Shown here in pieces: positions 31,051 to 40,907 of a DNA stretch of 64,000 nt. Below the pieces are notes generated by a model. The model saw nothing but the letters and a program-made list of their open reading frames with translations. It ran no database searches and was not told the DNA's origin. Each line of letters begins with the position of its first letter. Position 1 is the first letter of the stretch. The position numbers and the translations under genes were made by a program. This DNA is from RGIG3077 sp964490175 (GTDB lineage: Bacteria; Bacillota; Clostridia; Oscillospirales; Ruminococcaceae), in contig CAZBAI010000006.1 of assembly GCA_964490175.1 (NCBI GenBank), positions 1 through 64,000 on the forward strand, written 5' to 3'.

Positions 31051-33447
31051 ATGGATAACAATAACGTAAGCTATATGCCCATGCTTCCCTTACGTGGCGT
31101 GGTTGCTTTTCCGAATATAGTTTTGCATTTTGACATTGCACGCAAACGCTCTGCAAGAGCTGTGAAAGAAGCAATGAACGGCGACAGAAAAATATTTCTT
31201 GTTACGCAAAAAGATGTTTTTGTCGAAGAGCCGAAAGCAAACGACCTTTACAAAATCGGCGTTGTCTGCGAGGTAAAGCAGTTTATCAAAACGAAAGACG
31301 GTATCACAAGGGTGCTTGTCGAGGGCATTCACAAAGCAAAATTGGTGTCGCTTTACGATACCGAAGATTTGCTTTATGCCGATGTTAAGCTGATGAATAA
31401 TTACGCAAAGGCGAAATTCAGCGTAACTGAAATCGACGCCGTTGTCAGAAGCGTAAAGGAAGCTTTTGCCGATTACGCCTCGTATATGCCGAAAATGCCG
31501 GCTGAGCTTAGCGCACTTGTAATGAATCAGTCCGACCCTTTCAGGCTTTTTGAAAGCATTGTTTTTAATACCGCTTTATCATACGAAATTAAGCAGGAGC
31601 TTCTTGAAGCAGGTAATATTCTCGCAAAGCTCACAATGCTTTACAGTGCGCTTTGCGCCGAAATCGAAGTTCTTTCCATTGAACAGCAAATAAGAGAAAA
31701 AGTTAAGGAAAACATTGACCGTTCACAACATGAATATTATTTGCGTGAGCAGATGAACGTAATCGCTCAAGAGCTTGGCGAGGACGACAACGTCAACGAA
31801 GAGGTGTTTTCGTATATTGACCGTATATGCAAAATCGGGTTGCCCGAAAAGGATACCGAAAAGCTTATAAAGGAAGCCGAACGTTTGATGAAAATGCCTG
31901 TCAATTCGCAGGAGGCATTTGTTATAAGAAATTATCTCGATACTGTATTGGATTTGCCGTGGAATAAATATTCAAGCGACAAAATCGATATACAAAAGGC
32001 GGCAAAAACGCTTGACAGAGATCATTTCGGCATGGAAAAGGTCAAGCAGCGCATTTTGGAAACAATTTCCGTGCAGTCGCTTTCGGAAAAAAATCCGCCG
32101 AATATAATCTGCCTTGTCGGACCTCCCGGCGTCGGCAAAACTTCAATCGGCAAATCGGTTGCAAAAGCCTTGGGACGCAAATATGTTCGTGTTTCGCTCG
32201 GCGGCGTAAAGGACGAGGCTGATATCAGGGGACACAGAAAAACCTATATCGGCTCAATGCCCGGCAGGATTCTTAATGCCGTTGCCAAGGCGGGCACGAT
32301 GAATCCGCTGATTTTGCTTGATGAAATCGATAAAATGAGTAATGATTTTAAAGGCGACCCCGCTTCGGCAATGCTCGAAGTGCTTGATTCGGAGCAAAAC
32401 TGCGAATTTCGTGACCACTATCTTGAAATTCCGTTTGATTTAAGCAAAGTTATGTTCATTACAACGGCTAATGTCGAAAGCAATATTCCCGAGCCGCTAC
32501 ATGACAGAATGGAAATTATCGAGCTTTCGAGCTACACACGCCAAGAGAAATTTAATATTGCAAAAATGCACCTTGTGCCTAAAATGATAAAGGCAAACGG
32601 CTTGAAAAAATCGCAGCTTAAAATCTCCGATGATGCTATTTTTGCCCTTATCGACGGCTATACGCATGAAGCAGGCGTGCGAAGTCTTGAACGTGTAATA
32701 GCAAAACTTTGCCGAAAGACTGCGAGAGAAATTGTCGAAAACGGCGTAAAGAACGTTAAATTTACAGCTTCAAATCTTGAAAATTATCTTGGCACTATAA
32801 AATATCACGGCGATGAAAAGTCCGATATCGACCAAATCGGTGTTGTAAACGGTCTTGCCTGGACTGCCTTGGGCGGTGTGCTTATGCCGCTTGAAGCGCT
32901 TGTGCTTGACGGCAAGGGCGCTGTTGAGCTGACAGGTTCATTGGGCGATGTTATGAAAGAGAGCGCTAAGCTTGCATTGAGTTGGTGCAGATTTAATTGC
33001 GCCGAATATTCAATCGACCCGCAGTTTTACAAGAATAACGATATTCACATCCATGCACCCGAGGGCGCTGTGCCGAAAGACGGCCCTTCTGCCGGAGTTG
33101 CGATGATAACCGCAATGGTTTCGGCTCTTTCCAAAATTCCCGTTCGCTGCGATGTTGCAATGACCGGTGAAATCACCCTTCACGGTAAGGTGCTGCCCAT
33201 AGGCGGCTTGCGTGAAAAGTCGATGGCGGCATACCGCAACGGCATAAAGACCGTTATCGTTCCAATGCAAAACAAACCCGATTTGGACGAGGTTGACGAC
33301 ATTGTAAAGCAAAATCTGAATTTTGTTTTTGTTTCAAATATTGACGAGGTGCTCAATATCGCTTTATGCAGTCAATGCAGCGACAGTTCCGAGCAATATA
33401 TATTGCCCAAAGCGGCTAAACGTTCGGAAAATTTGCTGACAGTTTAA
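31051..33447 (+). CDS. lon: ATP-dependent protease Lon
   Basis: A 798-residue LonA-type protease that unfolds and degrades damaged or regulatory proteins. The N-terminal substrate domain starts MLPLRGVVAFPNIVLHFDI (residues 1-200). A coiled-coil linker follows (IEQQIREKVKENIDRSQHEYYLREQ). The AAA+ module has Walker A GPPGVGKTSIGKS (about 356), GGVKDEADIRGHRKTYIGSMPG and Walker B LILLDEIDKM. The protease domain has the catalytic Ser in KDGPSAGVAM (about 680) and Lys in GLREKSMAA (about 722). Length is normal. The RBS is TAGGAG. It runs into engB with 19 bases between. Confidence 0.97.
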   Translation: MDNNNVSYMPMLPLRGVVAFPNIVLHFDIARKRSARAVKEAMNGDRKIFLVTQKDVFVEEPKANDLYKIGVVCEVKQFIKTKDGITRVLVEGIHKAKLVSLYDTEDLLYADVKLMNNYAKAKFSVTEIDAVVRSVKEAFADYASYMPKMPAELSALVMNQSDPFRLFESIVFNTALSYEIKQELLEAGNILAKLTMLYSALCAEIEVLSIEQQIREKVKENIDRSQHEYYLREQMNVIAQELGEDDNVNEEVFSYIDRICKIGLPEKDTEKLIKEAERLMKMPVNSQEAFVIRNYLDTVLDLPWNKYSSDKIDIQKAAKTLDRDHFGMEKVKQRILETISVQSLSEKNPPNIICLVGPPGVGKTSIGKSVAKALGRKYVRVSLGGVKDEADIRGHRKTYIGSMPGRILNAVAKAGTMNPLILLDEIDKMSNDFKGDPASAMLEVLDSEQNCEFRDHYLEIPFDLSKVMFITTANVESNIPEPLHDRMEIIELSSYTRQEKFNIAKMHLVPKMIKANGLKKSQLKISDDAIFALIDGYTHEAGVRSLERVIAKLCRKTAREIVENGVKNVKFTASNLENYLGTIKYHGDEKSDIDQIGVVNGLAWTALGGVLMPLEALVLDGKGAVELTGSLGDVMKESAKLALSWCRFNCAEYSIDPQFYKNNDIHIHAPEGAVPKDGPSAGVAMITAMVSALSKIPVRCDVAMTGEITLHGKVLPIGGLREKSMAAYRNGIKTVIVPMQNKPDLDEVDDIVKQNLNFVFVSNIDEVLNIALCSQCSDSSEQYILPKAAKRSENLLTV

Positions 33448-33466
33448 TCACAATATTGGTGTAATT

Positions 33467-34048
33467 ATGAATTTTAATAAATCGGAATTTTATAAATCCT
33501 ACGGTCTTTCAAATCAGCTGCCCGAAAGCGATGCTGTTGAAATTGTGTTTTCCGGCAGGTCAAATGTCGGAAAATCATCGATGATAAACAAAATCGTCAA
33601 TAAAAAGGCACTGGCACGCACAAGCTCTGTGCCGGGAAAGACCGCAACCGTAAATTTTTATCGGCTTGACAATGCTTTTCTTGTTGATTTGCCCGGCTAC
33701 GGCTATGCTAAGGTATCGCACAGCGAAAAGCGCAGATGGTCGGAACTTATCGACGGATATTTTGCGTCGCAGCGCAATATCGGCATTGTCATTCAGCTGG
33801 TTGATTTCAGACACAAACCCTCGGATGACGATATCATGATGATAAATTTTCTCATTGATAACGAGTTACCGTTCATAATCGCTTTGACTAAAGCGGATAA
33901 GCTTAAACCCGGCGAATTGCAAAGGCGAAGACAGAAACTGAAAAGCGAAATACCGTGCTTTGAAGATATTACCGTGATTGAGTTTTCCGCTCAAAACGGC
34001 GCCGGCGTTGACGCTATCAGAGAGATTATTTCCGATATTGCCGATTAG
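33467..34048 (+). CDS. engB: Ribosome biogenesis GTPase YsxC/EngB
   Basis: A 193-residue GTPase needed for 50S subunit assembly in Bacillota. G1 is GRSNVGKSSMINK, the switch I Thr is in SSVPGKTATVNFY, G3 is DLPGYGYAKVS, G4 is TKADKLKPGE, and the C-terminus has the FSAQNGAG loop. A RRWSELIDGYF segment after G3 is characteristic of this family. Directly downstream of lon, a common neighbour (lonA-ysxC in Bacillus). Confidence 0.96.
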   Translation: MNFNKSEFYKSYGLSNQLPESDAVEIVFSGRSNVGKSSMINKIVNKKALARTSSVPGKTATVNFYRLDNAFLVDLPGYGYAKVSHSEKRRWSELIDGYFASQRNIGIVIQLVDFRHKPSDDDIMMINFLIDNELPFIIALTKADKLKPGELQRRRQKLKSEIPCFEDITVIEFSAQNGAGVDAIREIISDIAD

Positions 34049-34073
34049 TATTTTGACGAAAGGATATAGACAT

Positions 34074-35375
34074 ATGTTTTTATACGACTTCTATGGTGTA
34101 AATGATCAAGGCAATCTTACAATTAGCGGTGCGGATACCGCAATGCTTGCGAAAAAATATTCAACACCGCTTTATGTAATGAGCGAGTCTGTTATCAGGC
34201 AAAATATAAAAAGCTATAAGAATGCAATTGACAGCTTTTATAATTCAAACGGACTTGTTTGTTACGCAAGTAAGGCGTTTTCCTGCAAGGAAATTTACCG
34301 AATCTGCAAAGATGAGGGGATAGGTATCGACGTTGTTTCCGGCGGCGAGCTTTATACGGCGCTTTCGGTTGATTTTGACGCATCTAAGATTTGCTTTCAC
34401 GGCAACAGCAAATCAATTGAAGAAATTACTCTTGCGATTGACAATGGCGTCGGAAGAATCGTTGCGGATAACTTCACCGAGCTTGAAAATATCGACAGAA
34501 TCGCCGAAGAAAAAGGAGTTGTTGCCAATGTTATGCTCCGCATAAAGCCCGGCATTGACGCTCACACTCACGAGTTTATCAGAACGGGTAAAATCGACAG
34601 TAAATTCGGCTTTGCGCTCCCCACGGGCGAAGCGCTTGAGGCTGTAAAGTTTTGCATTTTACGCAAGAATATAAAACTTGTCGGTGTGCATTGCCACATA
34701 GGTTCGCAGATTTTCGATTCAAACCCATTTCAGCTTGCGGCAAAAGTTATGGTCGAATTTATAAAAAAAGTTTCGGATGAATTGTCATATGATATAAACG
34801 AACTGAATTTAGGCGGCGGCTTCGGGATAAAATATACGCAAAAAGATGACCCGAAGCCCTATGCCGAATATATGGAATCCGTATCAAGGGCTTTGATTGC
34901 CGAGTGCGAACGACTTTGCATCAAAACTCCGTATATTATAGTCGAGCCGGGCAGGTCGATTGTCGGCGCTTCCGGTATTACGCTGTATACGGTAAGCAAT
35001 ATCAAAACTATACCGAACATATGCAATTATGTTCTTATTGACGGCGGAATGTGCGACAACCCGAGATATGCGCTTTATCAGTCCGAATATGAAGCCTGCG
35101 TTGCCAATAAGGCGGCGCTTGAAAAGACGGAAAGAGTTACAATCGGCGGAAAATGCTGTGAAGGCGGCGATAGAATCGGCGAAAATATGCCGCTGCAAAA
35201 GTGCGAAAGCGGCGATATTGTCGCTGTGTTTTCCACGGGCGCATATAACTATTCAATGTCATCAAATTATAACCGTAATCCACGCCCTGCTGTTGTTATG
35301 GTTTCACCGGATGGGACTGACCGCGTCATTGTTCGCCGTGAAACATATGAAGATATGATAAGGAGCGATATCTAA
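34074..35375 (+). CDS. lysA: Diaminopimelate decarboxylase
   Basis: A 433-residue PLP enzyme that decarboxylates meso-diaminopimelate to lysine, the last step of lysine synthesis. The PLP Lys is in VCYASKAFSCKEI (about residue 65), the glycine loop is DVVSGGELYTAL, HCHIGSQI and LGGGFGIKY are conserved, and the PLP-phosphate site is VEPGRSIVGASG. CCEGGDRIGENMPL carries the conserved Cys-Glu-x-x-Asp acting at the active site. The start MFLYDFYG has GAAAGGA upstream and begins 25 bases after engB. Other lysine genes are absent. It overlaps cysK by one base. Confidence 0.96.
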   Translation: MFLYDFYGVNDQGNLTISGADTAMLAKKYSTPLYVMSESVIRQNIKSYKNAIDSFYNSNGLVCYASKAFSCKEIYRICKDEGIGIDVVSGGELYTALSVDFDASKICFHGNSKSIEEITLAIDNGVGRIVADNFTELENIDRIAEEKGVVANVMLRIKPGIDAHTHEFIRTGKIDSKFGFALPTGEALEAVKFCILRKNIKLVGVHCHIGSQIFDSNPFQLAAKVMVEFIKKVSDELSYDINELNLGGGFGIKYTQKDDPKPYAEYMESVSRALIAECERLCIKTPYIIVEPGRSIVGASGITLYTVSNIKTIPNICNYVLIDGGMCDNPRYALYQSEYEACVANKAALEKTERVTIGGKCCEGGDRIGENMPLQKCESGDIVAVFSTGAYNYSMSSNYNRNPRPAVVMVSPDGTDRVIVRRETYEDMIRSDI

Positions 35376-36307
35376 TGAGAGTTTGTAAAGATATTACCGA
35401 AGCCGTTGGAAATACCCCTTTGGTTTCACTTGAGAGATTTGCAAAGCATTATAGAATCGATACTAAAATATTGGGCAAAGTCGAGTATCTTAATCCTGCC
35501 GGAAGCATTAAGGACAGAGCTGCGCATTATATGATTCTTGAAGCCGAAAAAGCAGGTTTTCTTAATAAAAACAGCGTTATTATCGAACCGACGAGCGGAA
35601 ATACGGGTATTGCCATTGCGGCGATTGCAAGTGTAAAGGGGTATCGCTGTGTGCTGACAATGCCCGAAAGCATGAGTGTTGAGCGCAGAAAACTGCTTGC
35701 CGCATATGGCGCCGAAATTGTGCTGACAGACGCTTCAAAGGGTATGGCAGGCGCTATTGAAAAAGCAAATGAACTTAAAGAAGCATATGACAACGGCATC
35801 ATTCTCGGACAGTTTGAGAATGTGGCTAATGTGCATGCGCATTTTTTCACAACCGGGCCTGAAATATATGAAGATACCGAAGGCGAAGTTGATATTTTGG
35901 TCTGCGGAATCGGCACGGGCGGCACAATCAGCGGTGCAGGCTCATACCTTAAAAGAGCTAAGCGCTCTGTTAAGGTTATCGGTGTTGAACCGCTCGGTTC
36001 GCCTTTTTTGACTACCGGAAAAAGCGGTGCGCATAAGATTCAGGGAATAGGTGCCGGTTTTATGCCCGATATTCTCGATACGGACATTATCGACGAGATT
36101 ATCACGGTTTCCGACAATGACGCTTACAGCGCTTCAAGATATATTGCGAAGACCGAGGGGCTTCTTGTGGGAATTTCATCGGGTGCCGCTTTGCGTGCCG
36201 CTTTGCAAGTTGCCGGCCGTGGCGAAAACGCTTGCAAAACAATTGTCGTTATTTTGCCTGATTCCGGCGACAGATACCTTTCAACCGATTTGTTCGGCAA
36301 TATTTAA
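35375..36307 (+). CDS. cysK: Cysteine synthase A
   Basis: A 310-residue PLP enzyme joining O-acetylserine and sulfide to cysteine. The PLP Lys is in NPAGSIKDRAAHYMI (about residue 47), the substrate loop is EPTSGNTGIAIAAI, the sulfide-side block is ALTMPESMSVERR-like (LTMPESMSVERRKLL), the phosphate loop is GIGTGGTISGAG, and GISSGAALRAAL is near the end. The start overlaps the lysA stop (TAATG), so the two are coupled. No serine acetyltransferase gene is adjacent. A terminator follows. Confidence 0.96.
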   Translation: MRVCKDITEAVGNTPLVSLERFAKHYRIDTKILGKVEYLNPAGSIKDRAAHYMILEAEKAGFLNKNSVIIEPTSGNTGIAIAAIASVKGYRCVLTMPESMSVERRKLLAAYGAEIVLTDASKGMAGAIEKANELKEAYDNGIILGQFENVANVHAHFFTTGPEIYEDTEGEVDILVCGIGTGGTISGAGSYLKRAKRSVKVIGVEPLGSPFLTTGKSGAHKIQGIGAGFMPDILDTDIIDEIITVSDNDAYSASRYIAKTEGLLVGISSGAALRAALQVAGRGENACKTIVVILPDSGDRYLSTDLFGNI

Positions 36308-36311
36308 AAAT

Positions 36312-36360
36312 AATCCCGATTTTCTTTGACTTCGGTAAAAGATTATCGGGATTTTTTATT
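36312..36360 (+). terminator. Rho-independent terminator after cysK
   Basis: AATCCCGAT (36312-36320) pairs with ATCGGGATT (36345-36353); inner bases add CTTT/AAAG pairing. Followed by TTTTATT. Confidence 0.85.
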
Positions 36361-36382
36361 GCATTAAATTTATCAAAAATAC

Positions 36383-36411
36383 TTGCATTTTCGTGAACGG
36401 AATGCTATAAT
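36383..36411 (+). promoter_or_regulatory. Promoter of the yicC-to-spoVM gene run
   Basis: TTGCAT (36383-36388), 17-base spacer, TATAAT (36406-36411). A further A/T-rich stretch follows before the ATG at 36497. Confidence 0.7.
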
Positions 36412-36496
36412 ATAATTTAATGTATAATGTCGGATAGTATGTGCTTTTTTATGAACATTATGCTTTAAATTATATTTGATTAAGGACAATAAAAAT

Positions 36497-37375
36497 ATGC
36501 TCAAAAGTATGACCGGATACGGCAGAGCGCAGGAAATCATTGACGGACGTGATATTCTTGTGGAAATTCGTGCCGTAAATCACCGCTATTATGAATTTTC
36601 CGCTCGCATTCCCAGAGCGTACGGATATCTTGAAGAAAAGCTGAAATCTTTTTTGCAGGGCAAAGTTGCAAGAGGTAAAGTCGAGGTTAGCGTTACGATT
36701 TTTAACACCGATGGCAAGGATGCGCTTGTTGAGGTCAATAAATCAATTGCAAAGGGATATATCGATGCGCTTTGCAATGTCAATGAGGAGCTTGATTTAA
36801 GAAATGACCTTGCACTCTCTCACATTATGCGGCTTCCCGATGTGTTCACCGTTCAAAAAACGCTTGACGATGAGGAAGTGATTTGGGATTGCGTTTCAAA
36901 AGTTGCCGATATGGCGCTTGATAAATTCATAAATATGCGCATTAACGAAGGTGAGCGCCTTAAAAACGATATTTCCGATAAGCTTTGCTGCCTTGAGAAT
37001 ATGGTTTCGTTTGTTGAGGAGCAATCGCCGAAACTAACCGAAAATTATTACGCAAGGCTGTATAACAAACTTAAAGAGTTGCTTTGCGATACTAATATTG
37101 ACGAACAGCGAATTCTTACCGAAGCCGCAATTTTTTCGGAAAAAGTTGCCGTCGATGAAGAAACCGTCAGACTGCGTAGCCACATTTCGCAGTTTAGAGA
37201 GATGCTTTGCGAGGACATACCCGTGGGAAGAAAGCTCGATTTTCTCGTTCAGGAAATGAACCGTGAAACCAATACAATCGGCTCAAAGGCGCAGGATTTG
37301 TCAATTACACGCAAGGTTGTGGATATGAAATCGGAGATTGAAAAAATCAGAGAGCAGATTCAAAATATTGAATAA
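36497..37375 (+). CDS. yicC: YicC family endoribonuclease-like protein
   Basis: A 292-residue protein of the YicC/YloC family, which has been linked to RNA decay. It begins LKSMTGYGRAQ and has VEIRAVNHRYYEFSARIPR, GKVARGKVEVSVTIF, the helical middle INEGERLKNDI, and the conserved C-terminal block RLRSHISQFREML then KLDFLVQEMNRETNTIGSKA. The start at MLKSM (36497) is where the family begins; AAGGA lies 11 bases before it. It opens the long housekeeping run and is followed by remA, as in Bacillus. Confidence 0.93.
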   Translation: MLKSMTGYGRAQEIIDGRDILVEIRAVNHRYYEFSARIPRAYGYLEEKLKSFLQGKVARGKVEVSVTIFNTDGKDALVEVNKSIAKGYIDALCNVNEELDLRNDLALSHIMRLPDVFTVQKTLDDEEVIWDCVSKVADMALDKFINMRINEGERLKNDISDKLCCLENMVSFVEEQSPKLTENYYARLYNKLKELLCDTNIDEQRILTEAAIFSEKVAVDEETVRLRSHISQFREMLCEDIPVGRKLDFLVQEMNRETNTIGSKAQDLSITRKVVDMKSEIEKIREQIQNIE

Positions 37376-37396
37376 TTTGTTTGAAAGGCAGAATTT

Positions 37397-37645
37397 ATGC
37401 AGCTTATAAATATAGGGTTCGGCAATATGGTGGCGTCATCACGCATTGTCGCAATTGTCAGTCCGGATTCGGCTCCGGTCAAGCGCATTATTTCAGACGC
37501 TAAAGAGCAGGGCAGGGTTATTGACGCAACTTACGGCAGAAAAACCCGTGCCGTTATAATCACCGACAGCGATCATATTATTCTTTCGCCGGTTCAGCCC
37601 GATACTATCGGCGCAAGATATAAGGAGGACGAAAATGATGAATAA
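37397..37645 (+). CDS. remA: RemA/DUF370 family regulator
   Basis: An 82-residue protein: INIGFGNMVASSRIVAIVSP, then SAPVKRIISDAKEQGRVIDATYGRKTRAVI and a short acidic end. This is the RemA family, DNA-binding oligomers that activate biofilm-matrix genes in Bacillus subtilis. Whether it has that job here is unknown. It lies between yicC and gmk as in Bacillus, and its end overlaps gmk by 11 bases. Confidence 0.93.
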   Translation: MQLINIGFGNMVASSRIVAIVSPDSAPVKRIISDAKEQGRVIDATYGRKTRAVIITDSDHIILSPVQPDTIGARYKEDENDE

Positions 37646-38204
37646 ACCCTTGCTTATTATTTTGTCCGGACCGTCAGGCTCGGGAAAGGGCAGCATTCTT
37701 TCAAAGGCGAGTGAAAAAATCGACTTTGTCTGTTCTGTTTCCGCTACTACGAGAGCGCCGAGAGAGGGCGATGTTGACGGTGTAAACTATTACTTTTTGT
37801 CAAAAACCGAGTTTGAAAACCGTATTGAAAACGGCGATTTTCTTGAGTATACAACCTATTGCGATAATTATTACGGCACTCTTAAAAGTGAAGTCGAGAA
37901 TAAGCTTGCACATGGCAACGATACGGTGCTTGAAATCGAAGTTGTCGGTGCTATGAATGCTAAAAAGCTTTTTCCCAATGCTTTGACTGTGTTTGTTTTG
38001 CCGCCCTCCGAAGAAGTTTTGGAAAAACGTTTGCGTGGCAGAAATACAGAAGATGAAGAAACTCTTTCAAGGCGCATTTTTGAAGCAAAGCGTGAGATTG
38101 AATCTTCAAGCCTTTATGATTACACCATCATCAATGATGACCTTGATGTTGCCGCTGATGAATTTATAAATATAATAAATAAAGAAAAATCACAAAACAT
38201 ATAA
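37635..38204 (+). CDS. gmk: Guanylate kinase
   Basis: A 189-residue kinase phosphorylating GMP to GDP. P-loop ILSGPSGSGKGSIL, GMP-binding VSATTRAPREGDVDGVNYYF, lid-region residues in FVLPPSEEVLEKRLRGR and SRRIFEAKREIE. GGAGG in the end of remA serves the start; two adjacent ATG codons (37635, 37638) are possible. It sits between remA and rpoZ, the normal place. Confidence 0.97.
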   Translation: MMNKPLLIILSGPSGSGKGSILSKASEKIDFVCSVSATTRAPREGDVDGVNYYFLSKTEFENRIENGDFLEYTTYCDNYYGTLKSEVENKLAHGNDTVLEIEVVGAMNAKKLFPNALTVFVLPPSEEVLEKRLRGRNTEDEETLSRRIFEAKREIESSSLYDYTIINDDLDVAADEFINIINKEKSQNI

Positions 38205-38221
38205 GAGAAAGGAAATTTATT

Positions 38222-38428
38222 ATGCTCAGACCTTCAGTATCACAGATAATCACCAAAAACGAAAGCTACTATTCGCTTGTCATTGCAGTGGCAAAGCGTG
38301 CACGACTTATTACAGATGAGCTGTATGAAAATAATATGATTCTTGAACAAAAGCCGGTAAAGACCGCCGTTGAAGAATTTGCAAGCGGTAAATATAAGCT
38401 TGTCGAACCTTCAAAAGAAGAAATCTGA
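38222..38428 (+). CDS. rpoZ: DNA-directed RNA polymerase omega subunit
   Basis: A 68-residue protein. LRPSVSQIITKNESYYSLVIAVAKRAR is the conserved core of omega, with the Ala-Lys-Arg-Ala-Arg segment that contacts beta-prime, and KPVKTAVEEFASGKYKLV completes it. AGAAAGGA precedes the ATG. It lies directly after gmk. Confidence 0.95.
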   Translation: MLRPSVSQIITKNESYYSLVIAVAKRARLITDELYENNMILEQKPVKTAVEEFASGKYKLVEPSKEEI

Positions 38429-38437
38429 TTTTTGCAG

Positions 38438-40882
38438 ATGAACGATGTTCAGACAGCGCTTGTGGCTGTCAGCGGCACGGCTTATTCGTTTGATTCGCTT
38501 TTTTCATATGTTGTTCCAAACCATCTTGAGGGTAAACTGAAAAAAGGAATGCGAGTTCTCGTACCTTTTTCAAGATCCGATGCGTTGCGTGAGGGTATGG
38601 TTTTTCAGCTTGATTATCTTCCGTCGGAAGAATGCGCCAATCTTAAATTTATTAACGATTTGCTTGACGATAAACCTGTGCTTGGCGATGAAATGCTTGA
38701 TATGGCGCTGTATCTCAGTGAAACTACTTTTTGCACCATATACGAAGCAACAAAGGCTGTTCTTCCTCCGGCAATGAGATATAAAAAACGAAATGAATAT
38801 TTTGTTGTACCGTTTTCGGATAATGCCGATTTAACCTTGTCGGAGCTTGGGTATATCGAATCGCTTAAAGCTTTAAAAAAACCTTCTGCACAGATTGAAA
38901 TTGATTTGAAGCGCCAAAATCTTGACGCTCAATCGCTTTTAAATAAGGGTATCATCAAATCCGTCGGTAATTATTCTCAAAACTGCTTGCAAAAGTATGT
39001 GAAAGTTGCAAATTTAACCGATTTATACAAATCGGGACAGTTGCAGGTCAAACTGACGCAAAAACAGCAATCTGCAGTTGATTATATCCGAAAAAAATCG
39101 CAAGCTACGATTAAAGAAATTTGCCTTGAATGCGGCGTGACGTCTGCCGTTATATTAAATCTTGAAAAATACGGCGTTATCGACATATCATATGTCGGCG
39201 AAGAAATCGGTAGCTCTGCTGATACTTTCGGGTCGATTGAAAGCTTGCGGCTTTCTTCGTATCAAGATGAGGTTTTTAAAAAAGTTGCCGCTCATATCGA
39301 GGATTCAAAGCCGAAAGCGTTTCTTCTGCACGGAATTACCGGAAGCGGAAAAACCGCCGTTTTTGCAAAGCTGATTGAAAATACCGTGAAATGCGGCAAA
39401 AGCGTAATTTACCTTGTTCCCGAAATTTCGCTTACACCGCAGATGGCACAGTATTTCATCTCGCTTTTCGGACAAAGGGTTGCCCTTATACACAGCGGTC
39501 TTTCTCAGCGAAAGCGGCTTGATGAATATAATCGCATTATCAATAAAAATGCCGATATTGTTATCGGCACTCGCAGTGCCGTATTTGCCCCGCTTGATAA
39601 CATCGGACTTATCATTATAGATGAAGAGGGCGAGAGAACTTACAAATCCGAAAGCGCACCGAGGTTTTCAACCGTCAATGTTGCCAAAAAGCGTTGCCGC
39701 ACGCATAACAGCGTATTGTTGTTGGCTTCTGCCACCCCGACGATCGAAAGCTATTATCTTGCGCAAAAGGGTGTTTATGAACTTTTGACGTTAAATAGGC
39801 GTTATCATAACAATCCGCTGCCGCATACGGAAATTGTCGATATGTCAACCGAGGAGCTTTGCGGCAAGTATTTAAGCTTTTCGCAAACGCTTAAATCGGC
39901 AGTTGATGAAAAACTTGCCTGCGGTGAGCAAATTATTCTGCTTTTGAACCGCAGAGGATACCACACAATAATTACCTGCCGTGATTGTCATAAAGCGATT
40001 TTTTGCCCGAATTGCAGTATTCCGATGACATATCACAAATCGGGCAACAAGCTTGTTTGCCATTATTGCGGTCATAGCGAAGCATATGTGAACGAATGCC
40101 CCGAATGCCACGGCACACATTTAAAACCGGGCGGTTTCGGCACTCAAAAGCTTGAAGAAGAGGTCGGCGAGCTTTTTCCGAATGCTAAGGTTCTGCGAAT
40201 GGATGCGGATACCTCGACGAATATGCAGTCATACGAAAAGGCTTTTTCCGACTTTGCAAAGGGTGAGTATGACATACTTCTCGGCACACAAATGATAGGA
40301 AAAGGACTTGATTTTCCGAATGTTACGCTTGTCGGCGTACTTTCTGTGGATAAATCGCTGTTTGCCGGCGATTTTAAAAGCTATGAGCACACTTTTTCGC
40401 TTATTACTCAAGTTATCGGCAGAAGCGGACGTGGTCAAAAAGCAGGCAAAGCCGTTTTGCAAACCTACATTCCCGAGCATTATGTACTTACTCTTGCCGC
40501 ACAACAAGATTACAGAGAATTTTATGCGCAGGAAATTGCCGCACGTAAGGTTTTTTTGTATCCGCCGATTTGTGATTTGTGCGTTATCGGCTTTTCGGGA
40601 AAGCAGGATTCTGTCGTTGAAAAAGCATCAAGCTGTTTTGTGGACATTATGCGTGAATATATTGAAAAGGAAAAGCCGAACATTGCCTTGCGTGTGCTCG
40701 GACCATCACGCTGCGGATTGGAAAAAATCGATGAGCAATACAGATACAGGCTTATTTTAAAATGTAAAAATACTTATGATTTCAGACGTTTTATCGCCGC
40801 TGTAATCAAGAAAGCGGGCACATCAAAATATTTTCGCAATGTTTCAATGTATTGTGATATGAACGGCGAAGTCGGTTATTGA
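38438..40882 (+). CDS. priA: Primosomal replication restart helicase PriA
   Basis: About 814 residues from the ATG at 38438; an in-frame TTG at 38432 is the alternative, and neither has a strong RBS. The N-terminal DNA-binding domain has YVVPNHLEGKLKKGMRVLVPF. Helicase motifs: Walker A GITGSGKTAVFAK (about 300), PEISLTPQM, IGTRSAVFAPL, motif II IIDEEGERTYK, motif III LASATPTIESY. The zinc-binding block holds eight Cys: CRDCHKAIFCPNC and CHYCGHSEAYVNECPEC. Motif VI is QVIGRSGRG. The Walker B motif is normally DEEH; here it is DEEG, an unusual change. coaBC, usual before priA in Bacillus, is absent. Confidence 0.95.
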   Translation: MNDVQTALVAVSGTAYSFDSLFSYVVPNHLEGKLKKGMRVLVPFSRSDALREGMVFQLDYLPSEECANLKFINDLLDDKPVLGDEMLDMALYLSETTFCTIYEATKAVLPPAMRYKKRNEYFVVPFSDNADLTLSELGYIESLKALKKPSAQIEIDLKRQNLDAQSLLNKGIIKSVGNYSQNCLQKYVKVANLTDLYKSGQLQVKLTQKQQSAVDYIRKKSQATIKEICLECGVTSAVILNLEKYGVIDISYVGEEIGSSADTFGSIESLRLSSYQDEVFKKVAAHIEDSKPKAFLLHGITGSGKTAVFAKLIENTVKCGKSVIYLVPEISLTPQMAQYFISLFGQRVALIHSGLSQRKRLDEYNRIINKNADIVIGTRSAVFAPLDNIGLIIIDEEGERTYKSESAPRFSTVNVAKKRCRTHNSVLLLASATPTIESYYLAQKGVYELLTLNRRYHNNPLPHTEIVDMSTEELCGKYLSFSQTLKSAVDEKLACGEQIILLLNRRGYHTIITCRDCHKAIFCPNCSIPMTYHKSGNKLVCHYCGHSEAYVNECPECHGTHLKPGGFGTQKLEEEVGELFPNAKVLRMDADTSTNMQSYEKAFSDFAKGEYDILLGTQMIGKGLDFPNVTLVGVLSVDKSLFAGDFKSYEHTFSLITQVIGRSGRGQKAGKAVLQTYIPEHYVLTLAAQQDYREFYAQEIAARKVFLYPPICDLCVIGFSGKQDSVVEKASSCFVDIMREYIEKEKPNIALRVLGPSRCGLEKIDEQYRYRLILKCKNTYDFRRFIAAVIKKAGTSKYFRNVSMYCDMNGEVGY

Positions 40883-40907
40883 TTGATAAAAGAAAGGACA
40901 ATAAATA

